Assembly (NCBI GenBank): GCA_036262035.1
Contig: DATAJS010000018.1
Span: 310,001 to 374,000 of the forward strand
Direction of reading: 5' to 3'
DNA: 64,000 nucleotides
DNA from: Burkholderiales bacterium
GTDB taxonomy: Bacteria; Pseudomonadota; Gammaproteobacteria; Burkholderiales; SG8-41
Both the position numbers and the translations under genes were made by a program. The notes beneath the pieces were generated by a model. That model was not told where the DNA came from and ran no database searches. It saw only the letters and a program-made list of their open reading frames with translations. This document shows, piece by piece, positions 1 through 8,781 of this stretch. The first letter of the stretch is position 1. Every line of letters begins with the position of its first letter.

Positions 1-80
1 CAGACCCCGATTTTTTCGGCATCGGCGCCTTACTGATCGGGGACGGCCCCCGATTTGATTGGGGTCTGTCCCCGATTTCC
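1..80. repeat. REP-like palindromic repeat cluster
   Basis: Two or three copies of a short GC-rich palindrome built on GGGGTCTGTCCCC flanked by AATC/GATT lie here. The same motif recurs at 308-335, 20377-20417 and 58037-58122, so it is a dispersed chromosomal repeat. Its function is unknown. The end of the small gene at 30-251 reads into it. Confidence 0.7.
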
Positions 81-251
81 AGCCATGGCGAGCCCGCTGC
101 CGGCGAGATAGCCGTGACGCAGCGCGTGCGCGACGCAGTCGGCGCCGCTCCTGAACGTCTGCGACGACTCGCGGGGCAGCCCCGACGCATCGCTCGTGCG
201 CCAGCGCCACCGGCCGGTGGAATCCTCGACGAACTCCCACGCCCCTGTCAT
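30..251 (-). CDS. Small uncharacterised protein, 73 aa
   Basis: A 73-residue frame that begins with ATG at 251. The first 58 residues look like a real compact protein: an aromatic beta-hairpin (WEFVEDSTGRWRWR), a Ser/Gly turn, then a Cys- and Ala-containing helix (DCVAHALRHGYLAG). The last 15 residues are encoded by the REP-like repeat at the window edge, so the original C-terminus may have been altered by repeat insertion. The pattern resembles small DUF1508/YegP-like proteins, but I cannot assign it. It lies downstream of the dienelactone hydrolase gene on the same strand. Confidence 0.45.
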   Translation of the reverse strand: MTGAWEFVEDSTGRWRWRTSDASGLPRESSQTFRSGADCVAHALRHGYLAGSGLAMAGNRGQTPIKSGAVPDQ

Positions 252-307
252 CGCGCCGCTCCCTAAGTCGAATCCCCTGCCAGTGCAATGGTGATGCCGA
301 GCAAGGA

Positions 308-335
308 AGGAAATCGGGGTCTGTCCCCGATTTTT
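308..335. repeat. REP-like palindrome
   Basis: One copy of the AATCGGGG-TCTGT-CCCCGATT palindrome. It directly abuts the stop codon of the dienelactone hydrolase gene and could act as a transcript-end hairpin for it. Confidence 0.65.
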
Positions 336-1003
336 CACCCGACGTGTTTGTGGAGGAATTCCAGGGACCGGCCTTTGGCGATCTTCGCGGATTCCGCGTC
401 GTATGACCCGCGCTGGTCGCAGTTGAAGCCGTGGCCGGCCGGATAGAAGTAATGCTGCCGGTCCTTGTGGACCGATGCCACTTCCCTCGCTTTTTCGAGC
501 GGGATCGAGTGATCGGTCTCGCCCCAGTGGAAGAGCACCGGGCAGCGCGGCTTTTCGTTGATCATCGAGGGGATGGCGCCGCCGTAATAGGCGACCGCGC
601 AGGCCAGCCCGTCGAGGTTGCACGCCGCCTTGAACGACATCGCCCCGCCCCAGCAGTAGCCGAGGATGCCGACCTTGCCCGCCGATTCGACCTGCTTGCG
701 CGCGGCCTCGGCGTCCTTGAGGGCGTCGTTGAAGCTCATCTTCTGCATCAGCGCCCGCGCCTGCTCGATCTCGGGCGGGGAGTAGCCGACGTCCAGGCCG
801 CGCTGGACCCGGTCGAAAAAGGCCGGGGCGATCGCGAGATAGCCTTCCGCGGCGTATTCGTCCGTGACTTTTTTGATGTGGCTGTTGACCCCGAAAATCT
901 CCATCACGACGACCAGCGCTCCACGGGCCTTGCCTTGGGGCTCGGCGACGTAAGCCGAAAATTTGTGGCCGTCGGCGGCGGTGAGCTCGATGTTCCTGCC
1001 CAT
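335..1003 (-). CDS. Dienelactone hydrolase family protein
   Basis: A 222-residue alpha/beta hydrolase of the dienelactone hydrolase (DLH) family, at the usual length for the family. The nucleophile elbow GYCWGG places the catalytic Cys at about residue 117. Asp164 in GETDHSIP and His191 in AGHGF complete the Cys-Asp-His triad. Family members hydrolyse dienelactone in chloroaromatic degradation or other small esters and lactones. No catabolic genes lie nearby, so the substrate is open. There is no signal peptide, so it should be cytoplasmic. The start at 1003 has a purine-rich stretch (aaggagaaga) just upstream. Confidence 0.9.
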   Translation of the reverse strand: MGRNIELTAADGHKFSAYVAEPQGKARGALVVVMEIFGVNSHIKKVTDEYAAEGYLAIAPAFFDRVQRGLDVGYSPPEIEQARALMQKMSFNDALKDAEAARKQVESAGKVGILGYCWGGAMSFKAACNLDGLACAVAYYGGAIPSMINEKPRCPVLFHWGETDHSIPLEKAREVASVHKDRQHYFYPAGHGFNCDQRGSYDAESAKIAKGRSLEFLHKHVG

Positions 1004-1133
1004 TTCTTCTCCTTGCTGAAAATTCTTTGCCGGCGCCTATTGTCCGTCAATTCGGCATCAAGTTTCGCCCCCGGCGGCCGCTAATAAAGTCCGATAGGTA
1101 GACGACGGTCGTTTGATTTCCGACTAGATCCCA

Positions 1134-2321
1134 ATGGTCAAGCAGCGCATAGCGGCCCAGGACCTGCGCCTGGGCATGTACGTGGTAGAGCTCGACCGTC
1201 CCTGGCTGGGGACGAGCTTCGCTTTTCAGGGTTTTCAGGTGAATTCCCCCGAAGAGATCGAGTCGCTGCGCTCGTATTGCACCAACGTCTACGTCGATCC
1301 GGAACGCGACCGGAACAGCGGACGGGAGCCGCGCTCGGCGCCGCTGCGCGGCACCGCGGTGTACGACAACCAGCAGCCGCTCGAAAAGGAATTCGCGGCC
1401 GCACGCGACATCTACGCGCGCTGCCAGGATACGCTGCACGAGCTGATACGGCATTTGCGCAGCGACGGCGACATCGACGCGACCCTGCTGTCGGAGGCCG
1501 TGCGCAGCATGTCCGACAGCATCGCGCGCAACCCCGACGCGCTGCTGCTGCTGAACCGTCTGGTGGCCAAGGACAGCCACGAGATCGTGCGCGCGATGGA
1601 CACCTCGATCCTCATGGTGACCTTCGGGCGCTTTCTCCAGTACCCCAAGGAACGCCTCGAGGCGCTCGGCCTCGCGGGCATGCTGCTCGACATCGGCAAA
1701 GTGCGCATGGAGCCGCTCGATTACGTGCAGCGGCCGCTCTACGTGCGCGAGCCGGACGAGCGCATACGCGCGCACGTGCAGGCGTCCGTCGACCTCATCG
1801 CCGCCGCGTCCGGGCTGCCCCAGGGCGTCGCGCAGATCGTGGCGCAGCACCACGAGCGCCAGGACGGCGAAGGCTATCCGTCGGGCTTGAAAGCCGAGGA
1901 AATCTCGGTCGACGGCGCGATCGCCGCGCTCGTCGATTCCTACGTCGAGCTCACGTGCGGCGGACCGAACAGAGACCAGGCGACGCCGTCGAACGCGCTG
2001 TCGATGCTGCACAAGCTGCGCGGCACGCTGTTCCACGAAGCGCTGGTCGAGCAGTTCATCCAGTGCATCGGCATCTATCCGGTCGGCAGCGCTGTCGAGC
2101 TCTCCTCCGGCGAGATCGGGCTGGTCATCGCGCAGAACCTGGTGCGCCGGCTGCAGCCGCGCGTCATGGTCGTGCTGGACAGCGACCGCGCGCTGCTCAA
2201 GCCGCACCGCATCCTCGACCTCATCAGGGATCCGCTCACGGCGGACGGCGATCCGTACCGGATCCGGCGCACGCTCCCGAAGGACACGCTGCCGATCGAC
2301 GTGAAGGAATTCTTCATATAG
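1134..2321 (+). CDS. HD-GYP-like protein with DUF3391 N-terminus, probably catalytically degenerate
   Basis: A 395-residue protein with an N-terminal DUF3391-like segment (about 1-110, RLGMYVVELDRPW) and an HD-GYP-type domain (about 140-320). HD-GYP proteins are metal-dependent phosphodiesterases of cyclic di-GMP. The second half-site is intact (HHERQDGEGYP, 239-249). The defining HD dyad at 184-189 reads LLDIGK instead of LHDIGK, so a metal-binding His is replaced by Leu. The preceding conserved His-Ser position also reads Thr-Ser. It may therefore bind the nucleotide or a partner without cleaving it. It is divergent from the hydrolase gene and has no obvious operon partner. Confidence 0.85.
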   Translation: MVKQRIAAQDLRLGMYVVELDRPWLGTSFAFQGFQVNSPEEIESLRSYCTNVYVDPERDRNSGREPRSAPLRGTAVYDNQQPLEKEFAAARDIYARCQDTLHELIRHLRSDGDIDATLLSEAVRSMSDSIARNPDALLLLNRLVAKDSHEIVRAMDTSILMVTFGRFLQYPKERLEALGLAGMLLDIGKVRMEPLDYVQRPLYVREPDERIRAHVQASVDLIAAASGLPQGVAQIVAQHHERQDGEGYPSGLKAEEISVDGAIAALVDSYVELTCGGPNRDQATPSNALSMLHKLRGTLFHEALVEQFIQCIGIYPVGSAVELSSGEIGLVIAQNLVRRLQPRVMVVLDSDRALLKPHRILDLIRDPLTADGDPYRIRRTLPKDTLPIDVKEFFI

Positions 2322-2390
2322 CGTAGCGCCGGCAGGCGCCTAAGCGCGCCTTTGCACGGGGAGGTGCGCGCACCGACCCGCGGTGTCGAT

Positions 2391-3050
2391 CTATATGCCC
2401 AGCTCGGCGCGGATCCGGGCGACGGCGGCCGACAGCTCCGCCACCTCCGCTTCCAGCCTCGCGACGTTCGCTTTCAGCGCCGCGACCTCGCCCAACGACG
2501 CATCCGCGGGCGCGGGCGGCGCCGCCGCTGCTGAAACATCCACGCTCGGCGCTCCGCTCAGAAGATGCGCCCATCGCGCCTCGCGCGTGCCGGGCGCTCG
2601 CGCAAGCTCCACCACCAGCGCGCCGGCCGCTCTCGCCGCGAGCTCGTTCAGAAAAGCTTCCACCGACGAGATGTCGACGAAGCGGTAGAGGCGCTCGGTC
2701 GCGATCCGCAGCTCGCCCGGCGTCTGCGGGCCGCGCAGCACGAGCACGGCGAGCAGCGCCGCGGATTGCGGCGGCACCTGCAGCACCCGCTCGAGATTGT
2801 GCGCGTAACGCGCGACGCGTCCGCCGCTCGATTCGATCACCAGGCTCATGCCCTTCAGGCTGTCGATCGCCGCCTGCACCTCCGATTCCGAGGCGTCGAT
2901 CACCGGATTGCGGCTCGACTTCTGGTTGCAGCCCGCGACCAGCGCGTTGAGCGTGAGCGGATAGGTATCCGGAACGGTGTGCTGCTTTTCGTAGAGCACG
3001 CCGAGCACGCGGGTCTCGATGAGCGACAGCGCAGGAAGTGTATGGGCCAT
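2391..3050 (-). CDS. YceH/DUF480 family protein
   Basis: A 219-residue member of the YceH (DUF480) family, made of two winged-helix-like domains. The diagnostic N-terminus [16 protein letters not shown] and the later [19 protein letters not shown] and [11 protein letters not shown] segments are present. The C-terminal 50 residues are an Ala/Pro-rich linker followed by a predicted short coiled coil ([18 protein letters not shown]). The start at 3050 puts the family N-terminus 5-6 residues in; the longer frame to 3149 adds unrelated basic residues. The molecular function of the family is not established. Confidence 0.85.
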   Translation of the reverse strand: MAHTLPALSLIETRVLGVLYEKQHTVPDTYPLTLNALVAGCNQKSSRNPVIDASESEVQAAIDSLKGMSLVIESSGGRVARYAHNLERVLQVPPQSAALLAVLVLRGPQTPGELRIATERLYRFVDISSVEAFLNELAARAAGALVVELARAPGTREARWAHLLSGAPSVDVSAAAAPPAPADASLGEVAALKANVARLEAEVAELSAAVARIRAELGI

Positions 3051-3115
3051 GATCGCGCGATTGAAACACGAAGGCGCTTCGAGCCACAATGCGGTGCCCT
3101 CACGATCACACGGAC

Positions 3116-3508
3116 ATGTCTCTCGCCGCAACGCTCGAGGCCCGCGCAAGGCAGCTCAAAGCCGAAGTGACCGCGCTCTACTTCGCGGCGCGCCATCCGC
3201 GCACGCCGTGGTACGCCAAGGCGTTCATCGCGGCGATCGTGGCCTACGCGCTCTCGCCCATCGACCTCATCCCCGATTTCATCCCGGTGCTCGGCTTCGT
3301 CGACGAGATCGTGCTGCTGCCGTTCGCCATCGTGCTCGCGATCAAGCTCGTGCCCGCGGACGTGATGGCGGAATGCCGCGCGCGCGCGAACGAGACCGGG
3401 CGCGTGAAGAGCCTCGCCGGCCGCATCGGCGCGGTGTTGATCGTCGTGCTGTGGATCGCCGCGATCTGGTGGGCCGGATCGTGGGCGTATGGAAAGCTCT
3501 ACGGCTAA
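3116..3508 (+). CDS. DUF1232 (YkvA-like) membrane protein
   Basis: About 130 residues with the DUF1232 core [21 protein letters not shown], then two hydrophobic segments (around 68-82 and 98-118). This is an inner-membrane protein family of unknown role. The ATG at 3116 keeps the typical N-terminus; an upstream ATG at 3089 would add nine residues, and neither has a strong ribosome-binding site. The stop overlaps the end of the convergent deaminase gene by four bases. Confidence 0.8.
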   Translation: MSLAATLEARARQLKAEVTALYFAARHPRTPWYAKAFIAAIVAYALSPIDLIPDFIPVLGFVDEIVLLPFAIVLAIKLVPADVMAECRARANETGRVKSLAGRIGAVLIVVLWIAAIWWAGSWAYGKLYG

Positions 3509-3987
3509 CGCGGTCCGAGCCCGCGGTGCGCGCGCTCGGCGATCCAGGCGAGCCGGATGTCGACGCACTCCTGCGCGCGCACGCCGGTGACGACCGGGAC
3601 GGAGCGTCCGATCATCGCGAAGAACGTCTCCACGGAATAACTGCCAAGGTCCGTGCGCCCGATCGCCGCGTGGCGCGCGCCCAGCACGAGGCCGCCAACC
3701 TGCGCTTCGAGAATCGCGTAGCAGCACATCGGGCACGGCTCGAGCGTCGTGTAGAGCGTGAGGTCGGACAGGTCAAGGGTTTTCCGCCTCGCGCACGCGT
3801 CGCGAATAACCATCATCTCGCCGTGCGAGGTGGGATCGGAGTCGGTGTAGACGCGGTTGGTCCCGCGCGAGACGATCTCGCCGCCGGAAGACACGAGCAG
3901 CGAGCCCAGCGGGCGGTTGCCCGCGGCGGCGGCTTCGCGCGCGAGATCGAGCGCGAGCAGCATGTAACGGTCGTGGTCGAGAGGCAT
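3505..3987 (-). CDS. Nucleoside/base deaminase (CMP/dCMP deaminase superfamily)
   Basis: A 160-residue zinc-dependent deaminase. The zinc and proton-shuttle motif is H55-G-E57 (family HAE) and the second zinc motif is P84-C-P-M-C88, as in guanine deaminase, cytosine deaminase and TadA relatives. Members hydrolytically deaminate a base or nucleoside in the cytoplasm. Substrate cannot be fixed from sequence; length and the PCPMC(C/A) form favour a free-base or nucleoside enzyme over tRNA-specific TadA. The Bug receptor downstream at 3990-4976 is on the same strand and ends two bases before the deaminase start, so the two may be co-transcribed. Confidence 0.85.
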   Translation of the reverse strand: MPLDHDRYMLLALDLAREAAAAGNRPLGSLLVSSGGEIVSRGTNRVYTDSDPTSHGEMMVIRDACARRKTLDLSDLTLYTTLEPCPMCCYAILEAQVGGLVLGARHAAIGRTDLGSYSVETFFAMIGRSVPVVTGVRAQECVDIRLAWIAERAHRGLGPR

Positions 3988-3989
3988 AA

Positions 3990-4976
3990 TCAGTCGATCT
4001 TTGCGCCGGATTCCTTCACCACTCTAGCAAACTTCGCGATTTCGGCCTTGAGATAGGCGCCGAGCTCGCCTGGGCCCGCGGGCGTCATCTCGGCGCCCTG
4101 CTTCGCGAAGCTCTGCACGACGTCGGCCTGCCTGAGCACGTCGAGCACGTTCGACGACAGCTTCGCGATGACGTCGCGCGGCACGCCCGCCGGCGCCACG
4201 AGCGCGTTCCAGATGACGATCTCCGCACCGGGGTAACCGCTGTCGGCGAGCGTCGGCAGCTCCGGCGCGGCACTCACACGCTTGCCGGCAGTGACCGCGA
4301 GCCCGCGCAACTTCGCGCTGCGCACGTTGCCGAGCACCGCCGGTACCGCCTGCACGCTCATCTTCGCTTCGCCGCCGAGCACCGCGACGATCGCGGGCGC
4401 GCTGCCGTTGTAAGGCACGTGCACCACGTCGATGGCCGCCGCGCGCTTCAGCATCTCCGCCGCGAGGTGGGTCGTCGCGCCGTTGCCCGACGACGCGTAG
4501 TTGAGCTCGCCGGGCTTTTGCTTCGCCAGTGCCACGAATTCCTTCAGCGTCTTCGCCGGAACCGCCGGATGCACCACCACCATGAGCGGCGTCGATGCAA
4601 TCCGCGCGATCGGCACGAAATCGCGCGTCGTGTCGTAGGACAGCTTCGAATAGAGATGCGGATTCACCGCGAGCTCGGTCGACGAGCCCATCAGCAGCGA
4701 ATATCCGTCGGCCTGCGCTTTCGCGGCGAGCTCGGTGCCTATCGTGCCGCCCGCGCCGGGCCGGTTCTCGACGACGATCTGCTGCCCCCAGCGCTCGGCG
4801 AGCTTCTGCCCGATGATGCGCGCGGCGGTATCCGACGCGCCGCCAGGCGAGAACGGCACCATGATCCGCACGGGGCGCGCGGGATATGTCGCGGGCTGCG
4901 CATGCGCTTCGAGCGCTGAAGCCATGCACAGAACAGTGAAAACCGCTCGAGCATCGTATCGCGTGAATACCCGCAT
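3990..4976 (-). CDS. Bug family (TctC) periplasmic substrate-binding protein
   Basis: A 328-residue exported receptor. After a signal peptide ending near ALEAHAQ it shows the full Bug pattern: VRIMVPFSPGGASD, VVENRPGAGGTIGTE, the DGYSLL turn, VVVHPAVPA, LNYASSGNGATTHLA and VVHVPYNG. Bug proteins are two-lobed receptors that capture carboxylates or similar small anions through two water-bridged contacts. No TctA/TctB membrane genes are present, as is common for orphan Bugs. It is just upstream of the deaminase gene and 51 bases downstream of a second Bug gene, all on the minus strand. Confidence 0.92.
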   Translation of the reverse strand: MRVFTRYDARAVFTVLCMASALEAHAQPATYPARPVRIMVPFSPGGASDTAARIIGQKLAERWGQQIVVENRPGAGGTIGTELAAKAQADGYSLLMGSSTELAVNPHLYSKLSYDTTRDFVPIARIASTPLMVVVHPAVPAKTLKEFVALAKQKPGELNYASSGNGATTHLAAEMLKRAAAIDVVHVPYNGSAPAIVAVLGGEAKMSVQAVPAVLGNVRSAKLRGLAVTAGKRVSAAPELPTLADSGYPGAEIVIWNALVAPAGVPRDVIAKLSSNVLDVLRQADVVQSFAKQGAEMTPAGPGELGAYLKAEIAKFARVVKESGAKID

Positions 4977-5027
4977 ATCGGATCTTCCTCTGCGCGCCTC
5001 TGCGTCCTCTGCGGTAAATAACGCCTT

Positions 5028-5981
5028 TTACTCCACTACGATCTTCCTCGAGCTCGCGACATTTTTCCACTGCGCGAGCTCCTGCTTCACGCGCGCCGCG
5101 AAAGCCGCGGGCGTGACCGACACCGGCAGCATGCCGTCGGGCTCGAGCAGCATGCGCAGCTCCGGTGAAGCCGAGATCTCGTTCAGCGCGCGATTGAGAC
5201 GCTCCACGATCGCCGCCGGCGTTCCTGCCGGCGCGAACACGCCCACCCACGTTTCGCTCGCGAAGCCCGGCACGGTGTTGACGAGCGGCTGCACGTCGGG
5301 AAACGACGGATGGGGCTTGGGCGAGCTCACGCCGATCAACCTCACCTTGCCCGACTTGAGAAACGGCGCGAGCGTCGCCTGGCTCGACATCATCACCTGG
5401 ATCTGTCCGCCCGCGAGATCGATCGCCGCGTTCGCCGCGCCTTTGTAAGGCACGTGGCGCATCTGCACGTTCGCGCCGGACAGCATGAGCTCGGTCGCCA
5501 TGTGGCCGATCGAGCCGACGCCCGCCGAGCCGTAAGTGATCTCGCCGGGTCTCGCGCGCGCCGCGGCGATGAGCTCGGCAGCGGTCCTGAACGGCGCCGA
5601 TGACGAGACCGCGAGCAGCGAAGGGTTCTGGCCGACGATCGCCACCGGCGCAAAGGCGCTCACCGCGTCGTAAGGCAGCTTGGCGTTCGTCGCCGCGACC
5701 GTGAGGAACGTCGACGACGTGAGCAGCAGCAGCGAGCCGTCGCGCGGCGCTTTCGCGACGGCGTCGGCGCCGATCGCCCCCGCCGCGCCGGGCCGGTTCT
5801 CGACGATCACCTGCGTGTCGAGGCGCTTCGCCAGCGGCGGCGCGACGGTGCGCGCGATCGCATCGTTGCTGGCGCCCGCCGAGAACGGCACCACGAGGCG
5901 CACGAGCTTCGGCATCGATTCCTGGGACGCAGCCCCGCCGCTCGTGAGGGCGAGCGCACACAACAGAAGGACCTTTCCCAT
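5028..5981 (-). CDS. Bug family (TctC) periplasmic substrate-binding protein
   Basis: A 317-residue Bug receptor when started at the ATG at 5981, which gives a standard signal peptide (MGKVLLLCALALTSGGAAS). The longer frame to 6032 would add 17 charged residues before it. Family blocks are VRLVVPFSAGASNDA, VIVENRPGAAGAIGAD, ITYGSAGVGSIGHMA and MRHVPYKGAA. It lies divergent to the RpiR regulator gene, 75 bases away, and may be controlled by it together with the AtuA/DUF4387 genes, which suggests one carboxylate uptake and breakdown unit. The ligand is unknown. Confidence 0.9.
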   Translation of the reverse strand: MGKVLLLCALALTSGGAASQESMPKLVRLVVPFSAGASNDAIARTVAPPLAKRLDTQVIVENRPGAAGAIGADAVAKAPRDGSLLLLTSSTFLTVAATNAKLPYDAVSAFAPVAIVGQNPSLLAVSSSAPFRTAAELIAAARARPGEITYGSAGVGSIGHMATELMLSGANVQMRHVPYKGAANAAIDLAGGQIQVMMSSQATLAPFLKSGKVRLIGVSSPKPHPSFPDVQPLVNTVPGFASETWVGVFAPAGTPAAIVERLNRALNEISASPELRMLLEPDGMLPVSVTPAAFAARVKQELAQWKNVASSRKIVVE

Positions 5982-6005
5982 ACGCGGGCTCCGGAAGCGT
6001 TTGAC

Positions 6006-6022
6006 CGATTCTATTTCAATCG
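6006..6022. promoter_or_regulatory. Possible operator in divergent Bug/RpiR promoter region
   Basis: The inverted repeat CGATT-ctatttc-AATCG lies in the 75-base gap between the divergent Bug gene and the rpiR-like gene. It follows a TTGACC hexamer at 6001 and is next to GATAAC at 6022. It could be an RpiR-type operator or part of a promoter; no binding data. Confidence 0.35.
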
Positions 6023-6056
6023 ATAACATCACGAAACTTTTTTTTCACGCCTTCCG

Positions 6057-6914
6057 ATGCCGCCCGCAGCCACCCTGCTCCGCCGCCTGGAAGAGAGCGC
6101 CGAAGCGTTCTCCACCAACCAGCGCGTGCTCGCGCGCTTCGTCGCGGCGAACTACCAGGCGGTGGCTTTCGCGACGATCTCCGAGCTCGCGGAGCAGTCG
6201 GGCGTGAGCGAAGCGACCATCGTGCGCTTCGCCAAGGCGCTCGATTTCAGCGGCTATCCGGCGTTGCAGAAGGAAATCCGGCGGCTCGTGCGCGCGGAGC
6301 TGCCGGGTGCCGAGCGCCTGAAGCTGGGCGCTCGAGCCAAGCCCGCCGCGGCGACTCCGCTCGACCTGGTCATCGACAACGAACGCGAGAACATCGCTTC
6401 GCTTCATGAGTCATTTGACGCCAAATCGTTCGGACGCGCGCGGGAGATGCTGCGCGGCGCGTCCGAGGTGCTCGTCGCGGGAACGCGCAGCACCGCCGCC
6501 CTCGCCTGCCATCTCGCGTTCGCGCTGAACAAGCTCGCGATCGCGACGACGCGCGCGCTGTCGATCTCTTCGGAAACGTACGACCTGGTGAGCCGCCTGG
6601 AGAAGCGCGCGTTGGTGGTCGTCATCGGCTTCCCGCGCTACCTGCGGGAGACGGTGGACCTGCTCGAGTTCGCCAGGGGCCGCGGCCTCTCCACGCTGAC
6701 GATCACCGACAGCGCGTTCTCGCCGCTCAAGGGCGAGGTGAGCCTCTACGCGCCGGCGGAGTCGGCTTCGTTCGTCGCGTTCCACTGCGCGCCGCTCATC
6801 CTCGTCAATGCGCTCGTGCACGAGCTTTCGGTCGCCGACGGCGAGCGCACGCTCGAAGCGCTCGACCGCTTCGAGGAAGTCGCCGAAGACCGGCGCTATT
6901 TCGTGAAGACCTGA
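6057..6914 (+). CDS. MurR/RpiR family transcriptional regulator
   Basis: A 285-residue repressor-type regulator. The N-terminal HTH_6 domain (about 1-78) has the hallmark FATISELAEQSGVSEATIVRFAKALDFSGYPALQKE. The C-terminal SIS domain (about 125-260) would bind a sugar phosphate or other small effector. It is divergent from the Bug gene at 5028-5981 and 11 bases upstream of the AtuA-like gene, so it probably controls both. Members in Burkholderiales next to Bug and AtuA-like genes commonly regulate organic-acid use; that assignment is inference. Confidence 0.9.
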   Translation: MPPAATLLRRLEESAEAFSTNQRVLARFVAANYQAVAFATISELAEQSGVSEATIVRFAKALDFSGYPALQKEIRRLVRAELPGAERLKLGARAKPAAATPLDLVIDNERENIASLHESFDAKSFGRAREMLRGASEVLVAGTRSTAALACHLAFALNKLAIATTRALSISSETYDLVSRLEKRALVVVIGFPRYLRETVDLLEFARGRGLSTLTITDSAFSPLKGEVSLYAPAESASFVAFHCAPLILVNALVHELSVADGERTLEALDRFEEVAEDRRYFVKT

Positions 6915-6925
6915 ACCGAACGCCC

Positions 6926-8287
6926 ATGCCCCTCAAAGACACCCTGAAGGTCCTCATCTCGACCGGCCACCTCGGCACCGCGCCGTCGAATCCCGACAGC
7001 TTCCATCGCGGCATGGAGGCGAATCCCGATTACGTCGTCGCCGACGGCGGGAGCTCCGATCCCGGTCCGGTCTACCTCGGCGAGGACACGACGCTCGGCC
7101 ATTTCGTGCGCGAAGAGCTCGAGCTCTTTCTCACCGCGTCACGCAGGAAAGGCATCCCGCTCGTGATCGGCTCGGCCGGCGACACCGGCAGCAACCGCGG
7201 CGTCGACGAGTTCGTGCAGCTCATCAAGGAGATCGCGCAGGAACGCCGGATCCCCAAGTTCAGGATCGGCTACTTCTATTCGGAGGTGCCGCGCGAGTAC
7301 CTGAAGGAGAAGATCGCGCAGGGCAAACGCCTGAGCGGCCTGGGCGGCTTCCCCGATCTCACGGCGTACGAGATCACCAAGGCGACGCGCATCGTCGCGG
7401 TCGCGGGCGTGCACCCGTTCCTCGAGCTTCTGGACATGGGCGCCGACGTCATCGTCGCGGGCCGCTGCGGCGACATCAACTTCACCGCAGGGCCGTGCAT
7501 ACACCACGGCTTTCCCGAGCCGCTCGCCTATCACATGGGGAAGATGATCGAGTGCGCTTCACTCGTCGCCGAGCCTTTCATGGGCAAGGAGACGATCATC
7601 GGCACGATCTCGAAAGAGGACATCAAGATCACGCCGTACCACCCGCAGCAGCGCTGCACCATCGCCTCGGTCGCAGGTCATTCGATGTACGAGCGCGAGA
7701 CCCCGTACTTCGAGCAGGCGCTCGGCGGCACGCTCGACATGCGCGAATGCAAGTACGAACAGTTCGACGAGCGCACCGTGCGCATCACCGGGGCGCGCTG
7801 GCAGAAGGCCGCGGAGCTGCGGGTGAAGATCGAGGGCGCGAAGAAGATCGGCGAGCGCTACATGGGGTTCGTCGGGTTGCGCGATCCGCACGTCGTGAGG
7901 AACGTCGACGCGGCGATCGAATGGTGCAGGAGCGCGGTCGCCAAACGCATCGGAGCCGAGCAGTACGAGCTCTATTTCCACGTGTTCGGCCGCAACGGGG
8001 TGCTGAAGGAGCTCGAGCCGGTGCGCGAGACGCAATCGCACGAGCTCGGGATCGTGGTCGAAGGCCTCGCCGGTACCGACGCGCTCGCCGAGAAGATCAC
8101 CGATTTCGCGGTGCGCATGTTCTTCCTGGCGCGCATTCCGGGCGTGAAAGGGACGGCGGGCACGGCGGCGACGACCAAGAAAACGATGAAGTCCTCGCCC
8201 GGCTACATGTGGAACGTCAACCACACCGTGCCGATCGACGATCCGATGGAGCTCTTTCCCGTGCACATGACCGAAGGCGGCGTTTAG
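6926..8287 (+). CDS. AtuA/DUF1446 family protein
   Basis: A 453-residue acyclic-terpene-utilisation AtuA family (DUF1446) protein of normal length. It has the N-terminal VLISTGHLGTAPSNPDSF segment, GSAGDTGSNRGVDEF and the GRCGDINFTAGPCIHHGFPEPLAYHMGKMIECAS block. AtuA itself belongs to the citronellol/geraniol pathway of Pseudomonas, but this branch is widely found beside DUF4387 proteins with unknown chemistry. Here it is followed, after a repeat, by a DUF4387 gene, and preceded by the RpiR regulator and a Bug receptor. A hydroxyacid- or lactone-converting function is inference. Confidence 0.85.
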   Translation: MPLKDTLKVLISTGHLGTAPSNPDSFHRGMEANPDYVVADGGSSDPGPVYLGEDTTLGHFVREELELFLTASRRKGIPLVIGSAGDTGSNRGVDEFVQLIKEIAQERRIPKFRIGYFYSEVPREYLKEKIAQGKRLSGLGGFPDLTAYEITKATRIVAVAGVHPFLELLDMGADVIVAGRCGDINFTAGPCIHHGFPEPLAYHMGKMIECASLVAEPFMGKETIIGTISKEDIKITPYHPQQRCTIASVAGHSMYERETPYFEQALGGTLDMRECKYEQFDERTVRITGARWQKAAELRVKIEGAKKIGERYMGFVGLRDPHVVRNVDAAIEWCRSAVAKRIGAEQYELYFHVFGRNGVLKELEPVRETQSHELGIVVEGLAGTDALAEKITDFAVRMFFLARIPGVKGTAGTAATTKKTMKSSPGYMWNVNHTVPIDDPMELFPVHMTEGGV

Positions 8288-8391
8288 CTCGTCGTCCCGG
8301 ACGCCCGAACGCGCGATCCGGGACCCATTTTGACTTTGCCTTTTTGAACATGGATTCCCGCCTTCGCGGGAATGACGATCAGGGAACCACG
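8288..8391. repeat. Two dispersed repeat cores between AtuA and DUF4387 genes
   Basis: The gap holds two chromosomal repeat types found elsewhere in the window. The first is a GTCGTCCCGGACGC...GCGATCCGGGACCCA element, also in the inverted repeats near 12.4 and 15.7 kb. The second is a GGATTCCCGCCTTCGCGGGAATGACG palindrome, related to those at 24321, 29484 and 49995. They separate two genes that normally sit directly together. Confidence 0.7.
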
Positions 8392-8706
8392 ATGACCAAG
8401 CTCTCCGACCTCGCTTCCACCGTCCGCAGCAAGAACGCGGGCGTGAACCAGATCACCTTCGACATCATCTTCCCGAACGCCGAGAGCTACCGGCGCGTGC
8501 TCGAGAGCGGCGCGATCACGAAAGGGTCGGTCGCCGATCTCTTCCGCATCCCGCAGTCGCGCATCTCCGACTTCGTCGCCTTCGACGTCGCCAACGCGAT
8601 CAAATTCACCCTCTACCGCCTGCGCCCCAGCGGCAGCCCGGGCGACTGGGACATCCTCGGCTGCCAGCAGTACGGCCCGCTGCTCGAGCTCCAAATCCCC
8701 GACTAG
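8392..8706 (+). CDS. DUF4387 family protein
   Basis: A 104-residue DUF4387 protein with the family signature SKNAGVNQITFDIIF and the LFRIPQSRIS and ANAIKFTLYR segments. DUF4387 proteins are short partners of AtuA/DUF1446 proteins, often encoded next to them or fused to them, and probably act as a small subunit. The ATG at 8392 is the first sensible start; upstream sequence is repeat. No function is established. Confidence 0.85.
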   Translation: MTKLSDLASTVRSKNAGVNQITFDIIFPNAESYRRVLESGAITKGSVADLFRIPQSRISDFVAFDVANAIKFTLYRLRPSGSPGDWDILGCQQYGPLLELQIPD

Positions 8707-8781
8707 CCAAAAAATCGATCTGCCCGGAAGAGTCGGGCGCGAGCTTACCCCGCCCCGCCGCGTGAGCTAACATCGGGCTCC

